A stretch of DNA of 64,000 nt, taken from Marinobacter sp. SS21 (GTDB taxonomy: Bacteria > Pseudomonadota > Gammaproteobacteria > Pseudomonadales > Oleiphilaceae). This document shows, piece after piece, positions 26,743-36,348 of this stretch (positions are counted from its first letter, which is position 1; each line of letters begins with the position of its first letter). The stretch spans positions 310,001 through 374,000 of the forward strand of contig NZ_JAQNDA010000002.1 in NCBI RefSeq assembly GCF_028369065.1. Reading direction: 5' to 3'. Position numbers and translations under genes: made by a program. Below the pieces are notes generated by a model, which saw only the letters and a program-made list of their open reading frames with translations, was not told the DNA's origin and did no database searches.

Positions 26743-28050
26743 CTAGCCGATCGCCCGGGGTCGGGCCTCTGGTGGCGCCATCTGGGCCGCCAGTAGGTCG
26801 CAGCACAATACCTGCAGGCGACCGCACTGGTAATAAGCCAGGGACAGGGTGATGCACATGTGCGCGCCGGTGACTGAGAGGTAAGGCGTGGTGGCCTGCA
26901 GGATGTTGGGCTGCGCCAGCGCCTGCTTCAGGTAGTTTTGCCGAAAACCATCGGCGCTTTCCGTATTCTCCAGGGGCAGGAAACGACGGTCCTGTCGGTG
27001 CTTGGGGGCTGCCGCCGTGGCGGTCCGGTCTATCTGTATCCCGTTGATGTCCATGAGGTAGCAGCGGGAAGCCGCGGGATGATCGAGCAGTGCCTGGCAG
27101 GCCTGCTCCAGTTGCATCCCCTCATTAAGCCCCTTGATCGCTGTCAGGAAGTGGCCGCTGAACTGGGGGATGATGCCGGCAATCGGGTCCTGATCCAGCC
27201 GCTTGCCGTTCTTGTACTCCGCCAGCAGGGCGCTGATGTCCGGGGCCTGTTTCCGCAGCGTCGACAGATCGGTGGTGGGGTGGCAGAAAAAGAAACCCTG
27301 CACGAAGTCGACACCGGCATCGATGGCGATCATGGCTTGATCCCGGGTTTCCACGCCTTCCAGCAATACCAGGCAGCCGGACTGGTGGAGCAGCGCCACC
27401 ATGCCGTTGAGGATGTGCCTGGCTTTGCGGTCCCGGGTGGCCCGGGTCAGCAGCGAGCGGTCCAGCTTCACGATGTCCGGTGACAGGTTCCAGATCCGTT
27501 CAAAATTGGAGTGGCCGGCGCCGAAATCATCGATCGCGGTCAGACAGCCCAGTGCCTGATAGTAATTGACGGCTTCCTGGAGCTGGCCGGCATCGTCCGT
27601 GGGCTGCTCGACAATTTCAATGACCACTCGATGTGGCGCCAGTCCGGTGCGTTCCAACAACTGGCCAAAGAATGAGTCGCAGCGTCGGCCATTGGCCACC
27701 ACCTGCGGTGATACGTTGAGGAACAGCCAGTTGATCGGGTCACTGAATGCGGCGAAATTTTGCAGGTGGAGGTAACGGCAAAGCCGATCCAGCAACAGGT
27801 TTTCGGCCGCGTCCCGGGGCAGCTGGAAAAGGTGAATCGGCAAAACGCGGGCCTGGTCGGTGTCGTAGGCCCGAACCAGGGCCTCGTAGCCAACAACCCG
27901 TTGGTGGGAGATGCTGTAAATGGGTTGCAGCGCAGTTTTGAGTGTCAGTCCCTGGTAATCGGCGCTCCAGCCAGATTCACTTTGGTTCAGCAAGGGCGCG
28001 ATCAGGCTGAATTCCGTGGTCGCCAGCGGTTGGGGCAGTAACTTGGACAT
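26743..28050 (-). CDS. EAL-domain cyclic-di-GMP phosphodiesterase with C-terminal sensor-like domain
   Basis: A 435-residue soluble protein. The EAL domain (about 35-285) keeps the catalytic set: EAL at 56-58 (YEALVR), the Asn in FLNVSP, the Glu in EIVEQ, the Asp pair in AIDDFGAGHS, the Lys in IVKLD and Glu in LEGVE. It is therefore likely an active c-di-GMP phosphodiesterase. The last 145 residues form a separate domain (helical start FLTAIKGLNEG, then strands CYLMDINGIQ and TPYLSVTGAHMCITLS) that looks like a cache-like sensor module. No ribosome binding site is evident. It is separated from its nearest upstream promoter candidate by a 380-base leader. Confidence 0.88.
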   Translation of the reverse strand: MSKLLPQPLATTEFSLIAPLLNQSESGWSADYQGLTLKTALQPIYSISHQRVVGYEALVRAYDTDQARVLPIHLFQLPRDAAENLLLDRLCRYLHLQNFAAFSDPINWLFLNVSPQVVANGRRCDSFFGQLLERTGLAPHRVVIEIVEQPTDDAGQLQEAVNYYQALGCLTAIDDFGAGHSNFERIWNLSPDIVKLDRSLLTRATRDRKARHILNGMVALLHQSGCLVLLEGVETRDQAMIAIDAGVDFVQGFFFCHPTTDLSTLRKQAPDISALLAEYKNGKRLDQDPIAGIIPQFSGHFLTAIKGLNEGMQLEQACQALLDHPAASRCYLMDINGIQIDRTATAAAPKHRQDRRFLPLENTESADGFRQNYLKQALAQPNILQATTPYLSVTGAHMCITLSLAYYQCGRLQVLCCDLLAAQMAPPEARPRAIG

Positions 28051-28349
28051 GGAGCACTACTGACATCGGATTAAGGCAGATACTGCGGCCGGTCGCTGCG
28101 ACAGCGACGGCCCCCCTGAGTCTTCATGTTCGACAAACCAACAGAGCTTGCCAGAGTTTCGGGGGACATGCCACTGCCAGCGTTACGCCAGCGTGCGTGC
28201 AACGAATGGCGCCGATGGGAATGGGCCCAGAGCGTGCAGGCCGGGAAACCGGTGATGCAAAAGGGAAGTGGTTGATTAAATTAAATACGCAGTGGCGGTG
28301 CCGCCGGCTCGATGTTGAAGCGCCTGGCGACACCCTCTGGAAAGCGTGA

Positions 28350-28397
28350 TTAGTTGTTGCTTGGAACGACGACACTTTCGTCAAATTCGACTTCCAT
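28350..28397 (-). CDS. Candidate mini-ORF, 15 residues (MEVEFDESVVVPSNN)
   Basis: The start ATG (28397) lies 4-7 bases behind a near-ideal Shine-Dalgarno run, AGGAGGAGG. A sigma70-like promoter sits just upstream. The peptide is acidic at its N terminus and ends in PSNN before TAA. The frame stays open for 22 further codons after the TAA (RFPEGVARRFNIEPAAPPLRI and then TAA), which may be chance. It could be a leader peptide that controls the EAL gene 300 bases downstream, a free small protein, or a peptide precursor. I recognise no family. Confidence 0.45.
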   Translation of the reverse strand: MEVEFDESVVVPSNN

Positions 28398-28436
28398 GAT
28401 GCCTCCTCCTGTTGGGGTGGTCGCTGATAGGTGTTA

Positions 28437-28464
28437 ATTCTATTAGTTGCACAAATCCGCTCAA
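28437..28464 (-). promoter_or_regulatory. Candidate sigma70 promoter of the mini-ORF
   Basis: On the minus strand TTGAGC (28464-28459) and TAGAAT (28442-28437) are 16 bases apart. Transcription would start near 28430, leaving a leader of about 33 bases that contains the AGGAGGAGG ribosome binding site. It may also serve the EAL gene. Confidence 0.5.
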
Positions 28465-28655
28465 TCCGTAAAACCCGAATCAGACTAAAGGTGGCCGGGG
28501 CGAGGGTGGCTCGGCTGGCCCGATGGTGCCGGGGCCTATCAATTTCCATCAAATAATTTGAACGTTCAGGCCAAAACATTTCGGTTGGTTTTTGCAGGGC
28601 GCATTTCTAAACTGGTTTTCTCAACCTGCTGAATTTATTGAAAGGAAATTGCGGC

Positions 28656-29213
28656 ATGCCGCTGAAAAATACGTCAACCCGATTTGGCCTGGTGAACGTG
28701 ATTCTGCATTGGGGCGTTGCGCTGGCAATCCTTGGGCTGTTTGGGCTGGGGTATTACATGGTCGATCTGAGCTACTACGACCCCTGGTACCGGACCGCTC
28801 CGCATATCCACCGTAGCATCGGCATTCTTCTGCTGCTGGTGATGGTGTTCAGGCTGTTTTGGCGCTTGGTCAATCCAACCCCGGAGCCGCTGCCCAGTCA
28901 CCAGCGCTGGGAGCGGTTTGCCGCTCACCTGACCCACGGTGTGTTGTACCTGCTGATTTTTGTCGCGCTGGTGAGTGGGTATCTGATTTCTACCGCCGAT
29001 GGCTCCGCCATTCGGGTGTTCAACTGGTTTGAGGTACCGTCGCTCACCGGCCGCGTTCGCGGTATGGAAGAAATCGCTGGGGATATCCATTACTGGTCGA
29101 CTTGGGCACTGGTGGCGCTGGCGCTACTGCACGCCCTGGCCGCCATCAAACACCATATGTTTGACCGGGATGAAACCCTGCGCCGTATGTGCGGTTTGGC
29201 ACCCCGGTCTTGA
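28656..29213 (+). CDS. Cytochrome b561 family protein
   Basis: A 185-residue di-haem membrane protein with four hydrophobic segments (about 12-32, 48-66, 85-107 and 140-160). The haem-ligand histidines of the bacterial b561 (CybB/YceJ) family are seen in ILHWGVA, HIHRSIG and IHYWSTWALVALALLHALAAIKHH. I prefer the ATG at 28656 over the TTG at 28638: AAAGGA lies 9 bases before it. It is followed after 54 bases by a YceI-family gene, a pairing (yceJ-yceI) conserved in many proteobacteria. Electron transfer with quinol is the expected role; the partner is unknown. Confidence 0.9.
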   Translation: MPLKNTSTRFGLVNVILHWGVALAILGLFGLGYYMVDLSYYDPWYRTAPHIHRSIGILLLLVMVFRLFWRLVNPTPEPLPSHQRWERFAAHLTHGVLYLLIFVALVSGYLISTADGSAIRVFNWFEVPSLTGRVRGMEEIAGDIHYWSTWALVALALLHALAAIKHHMFDRDETLRRMCGLAPRS

Positions 29214-29267
29214 TGTGATTCGTCGTTGTTACTCATTGCCTATGGGCAGTCATCAAAGGAGAAAACT

Positions 29268-29855
29268 ATGAAAAAACGTTGGTTGGTTTCGGCCGTTGCG
29301 GCCATGGCCTTAAGTTCTGGCGTTCAGGCCGATGACGGCGCCGGCGTCTATGCCTTCGATAAAGAGGGCTCCCACCAGTTCGTGATGTTCAAAATCTCCC
29401 ATTTGGGATACAGCTGGCTTTACGGCCGCTTCAATGAGTTTGAAGGTCAGTTCAGTTTCGATGCGGAGAACCCGGCGGCGAGCTCGGTCAATGTGACCAT
29501 CAATACCGACAGCGTGGATTCCAACCATGCCGAGCGGGACAAGCACCTGCGCAGCGAAGATTTCCTGTTTGTGGACGAGTTTCCCCAGGCTACTTTTCAG
29601 AGCAAGCGTATCACCATCGATGAAGACGGTGACGAGGCTGATATCGTGGGAGACCTGACCCTCCGTGGCGTGACCCGTGAAGTGACCCTGGAAGCCGAAC
29701 TGATCGGCCATGGTGAAGACCCCTGGGGTGGCTACCGCATGGGCTTTGAAGCGGAGACCGAACTCGAGTTGGCGGATTTTGGAATCCCCATGGACCTGGG
29801 CCCGGTCTCACAAACCGTGGAAATGATCATCTCCATTGAAGGGGTGCGGCAGTAA
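29268..29855 (+). CDS. YceI-family periplasmic protein
   Basis: A 195-residue protein with a Sec signal (cleavage near GVQA-DD). The mature part is the lipocalin-like YceI barrel that holds an isoprenoid quinone in family members: [20 protein letters not shown] at its start, [20 protein letters not shown] in the middle, and [22 protein letters not shown] at the end. The ATG at 29268 follows AAGGAGA by 8 bases; an upstream ATG-less extension was dropped. It sits in an operon with cytochrome b561, which suggests a periplasmic quinone-handling pair. Confidence 0.92.
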   Translation: MKKRWLVSAVAAMALSSGVQADDGAGVYAFDKEGSHQFVMFKISHLGYSWLYGRFNEFEGQFSFDAENPAASSVNVTINTDSVDSNHAERDKHLRSEDFLFVDEFPQATFQSKRITIDEDGDEADIVGDLTLRGVTREVTLEAELIGHGEDPWGGYRMGFEAETELELADFGIPMDLGPVSQTVEMIISIEGVRQ

Positions 29856-30549
29856 TCTGCTGACTCCGCTACGGCCAGGGCTTGGTGTCCTTTGAAAAGT
29901 GATACCCGGTGCTGGCCGACTTCCCACCTTTTATCTTGACGCTCCCATGGGCGTATCTCTGCGCACCCGATTACCGGCTGATAGGTTGAAACTGCGGATG
30001 TCGTTGTTTCCGCTAGAATGGAAGGTGCAATCGCGCGGGCGGCCGTGGTGTCAGCGGCGTGTTTGGCTGGCGGACTGTTGTGAGCCATGGCCGCAGCGGC
30101 ACAGGTGACGTTGGCGCAGGAACTGGGCGATGAAGATGACCAGGCAAACCAATACGCCGGCCCACAGGTAGGGGGCGGTAATCCGCAGGGTTCCACTGAT
30201 CGCGAATTCAACCAGCAGCATCAGCAGCAGAGCCAGCGATCCGTTGATCAGCGCGGTCAGCAAGGCTCGCCCACAGGCTTTGAGGTTTGGGGTCATAGGT
30301 TGCGCTCTTACTCTCGTCCAACGGACTGGCGTGTACTCTGCCGGCAGAATACGGCGAGCCAGGGTAGCCCTCCATTCGTGAATTCCGCTATTGGAAAGGA
30401 TTGGCTGTTTGATCCGGCCTCAGCAGCGGGCGCCACGCCGACGCTGCTAATAGGGTTGGTGTCGGAGTCCCTGGCTCCATATAATGAGCGACCAGTAACG
30501 TGCCGCCTGGGCGGCAGAGGGAATTCATAACAGCCAGCAAGAGGCATCC
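29856..30549. other. 694-base region between yceI and parC, mostly non-coding
   Basis: It contains one small minus-strand frame (30051-30296) that is plausibly a gene. The rest holds no clear promoter motifs, repeats or RNA gene. Other frames here (plus 30087-30530 and minus 30308-30595) lack family signals and a ribosome binding site. Confidence 0.5.
30051..30296 (-). CDS. Small two-span membrane protein, unknown function
   Basis: An 81-residue frame with an ATG start. Two hydrophobic stretches (about residues 11-32, ALLTALINGSLALLLMLLV, and 42-60, YLWAGVLVCLVIFIAQFL) flank a short loop, and the tail is basic and Cys/His-containing (RHLCRCGHG). This composition is unlikely to arise by chance. 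The ribosome binding site is weak. I recognise no family. It lies alone between yceI and parC on the opposite strand. Confidence 0.5.
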   Translation of the reverse strand: MTPNLKACGRALLTALINGSLALLLMLLVEFAISGTLRITAPYLWAGVLVCLVIFIAQFLRQRHLCRCGHGSQQSASQTRR

Positions 30550-32835
30550 ATGCCAGAGTTTCAGACGACGGACGAGGGCTTTGAACGGGTCTCACTCAAG
30601 GAATACACCGAGAAGGCCTACCTCGACTACTCTATGTACGTCATCCTTGATCGGGCCCTGCCAAATATTGGCGATGGCCTGAAGCCGGTGCAGCGGCGGA
30701 TTATCTATGCCATGTCGGAACTGGGCCTGAAATCCACCGCCAAGTACAAAAAGTCCGCCCGTACCGTAGGGGACGTTCTGGGTAAGTTCCACCCCCATGG
30801 TGACAGCGCCTGTTACGAGGCCATGGTCCTGATGGCGCAGCCGTTCTCCTACCGCTATCCGTTGGTGGACGGTCAGGGCAACTGGGGCTCTCCGGACGAC
30901 CCCAAATCCTTTGCCGCCATGCGTTATACCGAATCTCGTCTGACGCCTTTTTCCGAGGTGTTGCTGGGTGAACTGGGGCAGGGGACCGTGGACTGGGTAC
31001 CCAATTTCGATGGCACCATGGATGAGCCGGCGACACTGCCCGCCCGGCTGCCGCACGTATTGCTCAATGGCACCACGGGCATCGCGGTAGGGATGGCAAC
31101 CGATATCCCGCCCCACAATGCGCGGGAAGTCACTGCCGCGTGCATTCGATTGCTGGACGAGCCCGACGCGACCGTCGGCCAGCTGTGCGAGCACATCAAA
31201 GGCCCGGACTTTCCCACTCAGGCCGAAGTGATCACCCCCCGCAAGGACCTGTTGCAGATGTACGAAACGGGCCGGGGTTCGCTGCGGATGCGGGCGCGCT
31301 GGGTCAGTGAGGGCGGCGAGATCGTCGTCACCGATTTGCCGCACCAGGTGTCCGGCAACAAGGTCCTGGAGCAGATCGCCCAGCAGATGCAGGGCAAGAA
31401 GCTGCCCATGGTGGCGGATCTCAGGGATGAATCCGATCACGAAAACCCGACCCGTCTGGTCATTGTTCCCCGGTCCAACCGGGTCGATCTGGAAGGGCTG
31501 ATGGCGCACCTGTTCGCCAGCACCGACCTTGAAAAAACCTATCGGGTCAACGTCAATGTGATCGGCAACGATGGTCGTCCTGCCGTCAAGGATCTGCGCA
31601 CGCTGCTGACCGAGTGGCTGAGCTACCGCCGGACGACGGTTCGGCGCCGGCTTCAGCACCGTCTGGACAAGGTACTGGCCCGCCTGCACATCCTCGAAGG
31701 GTTGTTGATTGCGTTCCTCAATATTGACGAGGTGATCGCGATCATCCGTCACGAAGACAAGCCGAAGCCGGTGTTGATGGAGCGCTTTAGCCTGTCGGCG
31801 GACCAGGCGGAGGCAATCCTCGAGCTCAAACTGCGCCACCTGGCGAAACTTGAGGAAATGAAAATTCGCGGCGAGCAGGACGAATTGGCCGCCGAACGTG
31901 ACGAGCTCCAGGCTATCCTGGCGTCCGAAGAACGTCTTCGCGATCTCATCAAGGCCGAGCTTCAGGCTGATGCTGAAAAGCATGGCGATGACCGTCGTTC
32001 GCCCATCGTCGAGCGGGGCGAAGCGAAAGCCTTCAGCCAGACAGATCTGGTCTCTAATGATCCGGTCACGGTGGTGCTGTCTGAGAAAGGTTGGGTCAGA
32101 GCGGCCAAGGGCCACGACATCGAGCCGGAGGGCTTAAGTTACAAGGCCGGGGATCGATTCGCCCTGGCTGCGCGTGGTCGCAATAATCAGCAGGCGATCT
32201 TCCTCGATTCCACTGGTCGGGCTTACGCGTTAATGGCCCATACCCTGCCTTCGGCCCGTGGCCAGGGCGAGCCCCTGACCGGTCGTATTAACCCGCCTTC
32301 CGGCGCTGCGTTTTCCGGTCTGCTGATGGGGGATTCGGAGCGGAAGGTGTTACTGGTGACCGATGGCGGCTACGGTTTCGTCACCTCCCTGACAGAGATG
32401 GTCAGCAAGAACCGCAATGGTAAGTCCGTGGTAACGGTGCCCAAGGGTGCGCGCATCATGCCGCCCCAACTGTTACCCCGGGACAGCGCCCATCTCTATC
32501 TGACGGCGGTGTCCAACGAAGGTCGGATGCTGGTCTTCCCCCTCAGTGAGCTGCCGGAACTGGCGAAGGGTAAGGGCAACAAAATCATCAGTATTCCGGG
32601 TGCTCGGGTACAGAATCGGGAAGAGTACGTGGTGGCCACCGCAGTGTTTGCCGAGTCCGATCAGCTGGAAATCCGCGCCGGTAAGCGCAAACTGGGACTC
32701 CAGTTCCGCGATCTGGAGCACTATCTGGGTGAGCGCGGTCGCAGGGGCCATAAACTACCCCGCGGACTGCAGCGGGTGGACGGCATAGAGGTGATTCGAG
32801 CCGCCGACAACGAGGAGCAAAGCGAGAGTGAGTGA
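30550..32835 (+). CDS. parC: DNA topoisomerase IV subunit A
   Basis: A 761-residue breakage-reunion subunit. The active-site tyrosine is Tyr126 ([12 protein letters not shown]). The quinolone-target region is wild type in appearance, with Ser86 and Glu90 in [10 protein letters not shown] (the equivalents of E. coli Ser80 and Glu84). The coiled-coil C-gate part lies near 370-480 and the beta-pinwheel C-terminal domain follows. The start at [12 protein letters not shown] is typical. It overlaps serB by eight bases, so the two are coupled. Its partner gene parE lies 21 kb upstream on the same strand. Confidence 0.97.
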   Translation: MPEFQTTDEGFERVSLKEYTEKAYLDYSMYVILDRALPNIGDGLKPVQRRIIYAMSELGLKSTAKYKKSARTVGDVLGKFHPHGDSACYEAMVLMAQPFSYRYPLVDGQGNWGSPDDPKSFAAMRYTESRLTPFSEVLLGELGQGTVDWVPNFDGTMDEPATLPARLPHVLLNGTTGIAVGMATDIPPHNAREVTAACIRLLDEPDATVGQLCEHIKGPDFPTQAEVITPRKDLLQMYETGRGSLRMRARWVSEGGEIVVTDLPHQVSGNKVLEQIAQQMQGKKLPMVADLRDESDHENPTRLVIVPRSNRVDLEGLMAHLFASTDLEKTYRVNVNVIGNDGRPAVKDLRTLLTEWLSYRRTTVRRRLQHRLDKVLARLHILEGLLIAFLNIDEVIAIIRHEDKPKPVLMERFSLSADQAEAILELKLRHLAKLEEMKIRGEQDELAAERDELQAILASEERLRDLIKAELQADAEKHGDDRRSPIVERGEAKAFSQTDLVSNDPVTVVLSEKGWVRAAKGHDIEPEGLSYKAGDRFALAARGRNNQQAIFLDSTGRAYALMAHTLPSARGQGEPLTGRINPPSGAAFSGLLMGDSERKVLLVTDGGYGFVTSLTEMVSKNRNGKSVVTVPKGARIMPPQLLPRDSAHLYLTAVSNEGRMLVFPLSELPELAKGKGNKIISIPGARVQNREEYVVATAVFAESDQLEIRAGKRKLGLQFRDLEHYLGERGRRGHKLPRGLQRVDGIEVIRAADNEEQSESE

Positions 32836-34036
32836 GCTGGTCTTGATTAACGTTTCCGGGCGGGATAAGCCTGGATTGACGTCGGAAATTACCGGCATCA
32901 TGGGGCGCTACGAGGTGCGGATTCTCGATATTGGGCAGGCGGTTATTCACGACCACCTGACATGGGGCATCCTCGCCGAGATTCCCGATGAGTCGAAGGC
33001 GCCGCCGGTGATCCGGGATCTGCTGTTCCGGCTGCATGCCCTGGACCTTCAAGTGCGGTTCGCGCCCATCACCGTGGAGGAGTACCAGTTATGGGCAGAA
33101 GGGCGGAATCGGGCCCGTTACATTGTCACCCTGCTGTCCCGGGACATCAAAGCCGAACAGATCGCCAAAGTATCCGCCATCACGGCGCGTTACGGGCTGA
33201 ATATCGACAACATATCCCGGCTGTCCGCGCGGCCATCGCTGGATCCGACCGAGAACCGGATCGCCTGCGTGGAATTTTCCGTACGCGGTGCGCCCTCCGA
33301 TGCCGAACAGTTACGGTCGGATTTTCTGCGCATCGCCGCTGAGATGAACGTGGACATCGCCTTTCAGGAGGATTCCATTTTTCGCCGAAATCGCCGGCTG
33401 GTGGTGTTCGATATGGACTCCACCCTGATCGAGGCGGAAGTGATCGACGAACTGGCGCGGGAGGCTGGTGTCGGCGATCAGGTCGCTGATATTACCGAGC
33501 GCGCCATGCAGGGGGAGCTGGATTTCAGTCAGAGTTTTGCGGAACGCCTCGGACTGCTCAAGGGCCTGGATGAGTCCGTGCTGGAACGCATCGCCCAGCG
33601 GCTGAAACTTACCGAAGGCGCGGAACATCTGATCAGCCGGCTGAAATCCCTCGGTTACCGCACGGCCATTCTTTCCGGGGGCTTCACTTACTTTGCACAG
33701 CATCTGCAGCGCAAATTAGGCATTGATTACGTGCATGCCAATGAGCTGGAAATCATCGACGGCAAGGTGACAGGCCAGGTCTCCGGGCCCATTGTCGACG
33801 GCAAGCGCAAGGCCCAGCTGTTGCTGGAAATTGCCGAGAAGGAGCATATTTCCAGGGAGCAGGTGATTGCCGTGGGTGATGGCGCTAACGATCTGCCGAT
33901 GCTCAGTCAGGCTGGGCTGGGGGTCGCTTTCCGCGCCAAACCGCTGGTGAAGGAGTCGGCTCGCCATTCCATTTCCACTCTGGGGCTGGACGCCATTCTG
34001 TACCTGATCGGCTTCCGGGAAAGCGAGAATCGCTGA
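32828..34036 (+). CDS. serB: Phosphoserine phosphatase
   Basis: A 402-residue enzyme that makes L-serine from phosphoserine. Two ACT-like domains occupy the N-terminal half ([21 protein letters not shown] is the first; [10 protein letters not shown] the second). The HAD phosphatase domain carries the nucleophile motif [17 protein letters not shown] (about 190-206) and [10 protein letters not shown] (about 345). The GTG start lies within the end of parC. Serine made here also feeds the ethanolamine unit of vibrioferrin, though the genes are not linked. A long hairpin without a T run follows its stop. Confidence 0.95.
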   Translation: MSELVLINVSGRDKPGLTSEITGIMGRYEVRILDIGQAVIHDHLTWGILAEIPDESKAPPVIRDLLFRLHALDLQVRFAPITVEEYQLWAEGRNRARYIVTLLSRDIKAEQIAKVSAITARYGLNIDNISRLSARPSLDPTENRIACVEFSVRGAPSDAEQLRSDFLRIAAEMNVDIAFQEDSIFRRNRRLVVFDMDSTLIEAEVIDELAREAGVGDQVADITERAMQGELDFSQSFAERLGLLKGLDESVLERIAQRLKLTEGAEHLISRLKSLGYRTAILSGGFTYFAQHLQRKLGIDYVHANELEIIDGKVTGQVSGPIVDGKRKAQLLLEIAEKEHISREQVIAVGDGANDLPMLSQAGLGVAFRAKPLVKESARHSISTLGLDAILYLIGFRESENR

Positions 34037-34038
34037 TT

Positions 34039-34076
34039 CAGTCACGGGGTGGCCAGTAGCGGCCATCCCGTGACTG
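34039..34076. other. 16-base-pair hairpin between convergent serB and fimX
   Basis: CAGTCACGGGGTGGCC (34039-34054) pairs with 34061-34076 across a six-base loop, with a single G-U pair. There is no T tract on either side, so it is not a classical intrinsic terminator. It could stop or stabilise both convergent transcripts. Confidence 0.6.
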
Positions 34077-34089
34077 CCACTGAGGCGGC

Positions 34090-36174
34090 CTACTGATCGC
34101 CAAAGTCGTAGTTCATCTCTGGAACCGGGGCCTGTACATAGTAACCCTGGATGTAGTTGACGCCGGCTTGCCAGAGCGTTGACAACACCACCGCGTTCTC
34201 CACCATGGGGATAATGGTGAGTTTGCCGGTGCCTTGCAGCTCTTTCACCATCTCCTGGACTCGCTCCTTCGCCTCGTCGTTTTTCTGCAACTCTTCGGTA
34301 AAGGAGCCATCGATTTTCACATAGTCCACTTCCACATGCTTGAGGGTGTTGAACGGGTTCAACGCACCGCCGAACTGGCTCAGGGACACCTTGCAATGCA
34401 GCTCATGCAGTGATTTGGCAAACTCTTTCGCCAGCTTCAAATGGTTGGTGGCGTCTCCCTCACGCAGCTGGAAAATCAGGGCGTCACCAGGCAGTCTGGC
34501 GGCTTTCAGAGCCACACTGAGCCATGGTGTGAAGGTCTTATCCTGAAGGGATTCCGCACAGACATTAAGGAACAGGCGGGAATCATGCCCGCGGGAGCGA
34601 TGGGACGCCAAATGCTTGATGGTTTGCAGGATGACCCAGCGATCAATCTTGACCGCCATTTCTGACGGTCCCATGGGCGGCAGGATTTCATAGGGAGAGA
34701 CTTCTTCGCCGTCTTTGTTGAGCATGCGAACCGTTGCCTCGTAATGCTCTTCCCCTTCACCGCGCAAGTTGATGATGGGCTGGTACAGCAGACGAAACCG
34801 GTCTTCATCGAGAGCCTTCTGAATCACCTCAGCGGCACTTTCTCCGCCGAGCCCCTCGGCATCCGCGGGATTGTAGACCACGATACCGTTGCCATCCTGG
34901 TGTCCGTCCAGTTTGCGGACCTCGTCGGAGGCAACGTGGCCGCGCCCCAGCATGTCGGCGGCCTTGGGCGCATTCTCGGTAATGGCGGCTATGCCGATGC
35001 TGACGGTCAGCTGAATGGTGCGACCGTCAATGTCGAAGAGGTGATCCTCAATGGTCTTGCGCAGGCGCTCGCAAGCCGTGTGCATCGCCTGCTGATCGCA
35101 GGTGCCGGTCAGCAGGCCGAAAGCATCATCGCTCAAGCGCGCCAGCAGGAATTCATTGCCGACCTGCTCCTTGAGGATGTTGGACAGGTCGCCCAATAGC
35201 AGATCCGCCCCGGCGATGCCGAGCTGCCCTTTAATGGACATGAAACGGTCGAGAGCGATATAGGCCAGGGCGCCCGGTTCGCTGCGTTCGGCGGCTTGGG
35301 CAATGGTGGCCGCAAGCTCATCCATGAAATACTGTCGGTTGTAGAGGCCTGTCAGCAGATCCTGGCTGCTGATCTGGCGCAACTTTTCTTCCAGCTCGGC
35401 GTCGCTGTGTTCCGGCTGTATAACGATCTGGGTACAGGGTTCGGAGTCATAGGTTGCCGACGACACGGCGAAGGTTATGCTCAGCTGCTGGTCGTCGCTG
35501 CGCCGGGCCTGGCAGTTCAGGGTCATGCCATCGCTGCCGGATTCCGCGAAACTCTTCATGAACTCCTTGTACTTGGCCTGGCTGTCCGGGGTCAGGGTGT
35601 CGAGGATCGGGACGCACATCAGCTCATCGAGGTCGTCGTAGCCGAGAAAGTCCATGTACGACTGGTTGGCGTAGATGTGCATGCCATCGTTGATGTAGGC
35701 GATGGCGTCCTTGGAGCTTTCCAGCAGTAGCTGGCAACGCTGCTCGGCCTCGTGCAAATGAGATTCCAGGGCGCGACGCCTGCGCCGCTCTTCCAGTGCA
35801 CTCAGTTCCCGGAAAATGGTCAATACCAGCAAGTCGGAATGCTCGGCCTCGACTGTGGCCTGGGCTCCAGAGCGCATAACCTGGACGGTGCGGTCCCGGT
35901 CGAACTGGTCGGTGAGCAGGATGAACGGAAGGTCCTTGTCGAGACGCTTTATCATCGCCAGCGCGGCGTCGGGCGCGAATTCCTGAGCCTTGTCACGGGC
36001 CAGTAGCAGATCCCACGATGCGGATTTTAGCGTTTCTTCGAGGTCTTCTTCCGACGTGATGCGGTGTGCCCGCGTGGCCCTGCCGGAATTTCGTAACAGG
36101 CTGACCAGGGATTCCGCGTCATTCTGGTCGGGGTCTAGAATCAGTACGTGAACCGTCGATTTCTTCTTCTGCAT
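34090..36174 (-). CDS. fimX: FimX-like degenerate GGDEF-EAL protein
   Basis: A 694-residue protein with the domain order of Pseudomonas FimX: a receiver-like domain lacking the usual phosphorylation pattern (1-125), PAS (about 145-255), GGDEF (about 262-435) and EAL (about 448-690). Both output domains are degenerate: GGDEF reads SDDAF (348-352), EAL reads EAT (479-481), and the DDFGTG loop reads SQFGGA. It therefore likely binds c-di-GMP without making or breaking it. FimX controls type IV pilus assembly and twitching. Its place beside serB and a PilZ-like gene matches P. aeruginosa. No pilus genes are in the window. Confidence 0.9.
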   Translation of the reverse strand: MQKKKSTVHVLILDPDQNDAESLVSLLRNSGRATRAHRITSEEDLEETLKSASWDLLLARDKAQEFAPDAALAMIKRLDKDLPFILLTDQFDRDRTVQVMRSGAQATVEAEHSDLLVLTIFRELSALEERRRRRALESHLHEAEQRCQLLLESSKDAIAYINDGMHIYANQSYMDFLGYDDLDELMCVPILDTLTPDSQAKYKEFMKSFAESGSDGMTLNCQARRSDDQQLSITFAVSSATYDSEPCTQIVIQPEHSDAELEEKLRQISSQDLLTGLYNRQYFMDELAATIAQAAERSEPGALAYIALDRFMSIKGQLGIAGADLLLGDLSNILKEQVGNEFLLARLSDDAFGLLTGTCDQQAMHTACERLRKTIEDHLFDIDGRTIQLTVSIGIAAITENAPKAADMLGRGHVASDEVRKLDGHQDGNGIVVYNPADAEGLGGESAAEVIQKALDEDRFRLLYQPIINLRGEGEEHYEATVRMLNKDGEEVSPYEILPPMGPSEMAVKIDRWVILQTIKHLASHRSRGHDSRLFLNVCAESLQDKTFTPWLSVALKAARLPGDALIFQLREGDATNHLKLAKEFAKSLHELHCKVSLSQFGGALNPFNTLKHVEVDYVKIDGSFTEELQKNDEAKERVQEMVKELQGTGKLTIIPMVENAVVLSTLWQAGVNYIQGYYVQAPVPEMNYDFGDQ

Positions 36175-36348
36175 ACGTCAGGTGTCTCGCGGATAGGGAA
36201 AACCGGGATGCCCGGTCCTTTCGGAGTCAGTCTTGTCTTCAGGGAACGCCGACAGTTCGGAGTGTGGAATCGCTTGACGGCAGGTGAGCGTTCTTGCCGC
36301 CAAGGGCCAGTCGGGAACCCTGAAATTGTTATAAGGTATGCCGAATGA

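Larger units (their letters stand above)
28051..28655. other. 605-base intergenic region between EAL gene and cytochrome b561
   Basis: The only gene-like element is the 15-codon mini-ORF on the minus strand at 28350-28397. A compact hairpin (7-base stem 28092-28098 with 28102-28108, extended by GGCC on both sides) lies about 40 bases ahead of the EAL gene. The region is less GC-rich than its surroundings around 28261-28460. A longer minus-strand frame at 28124-28579 overlaps the mini-ORF in another phase and has no coding character. The promoter for the plus-strand cytochrome gene is not clear. Confidence 0.5.

Noticed and set aside
28124..28579. 151-residue minus-strand frame over the EAL leader
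   Set aside because: Composition is not protein-like and the frame differs from the better supported mini-ORF; no ribosome site at its start.
30592..32115. 507-residue minus-strand open frame inside parC
   Set aside because: Antisense shadow of a high-GC gene; no ribosome site or family motif, while parC in the other frame is full-length and unmistakable.
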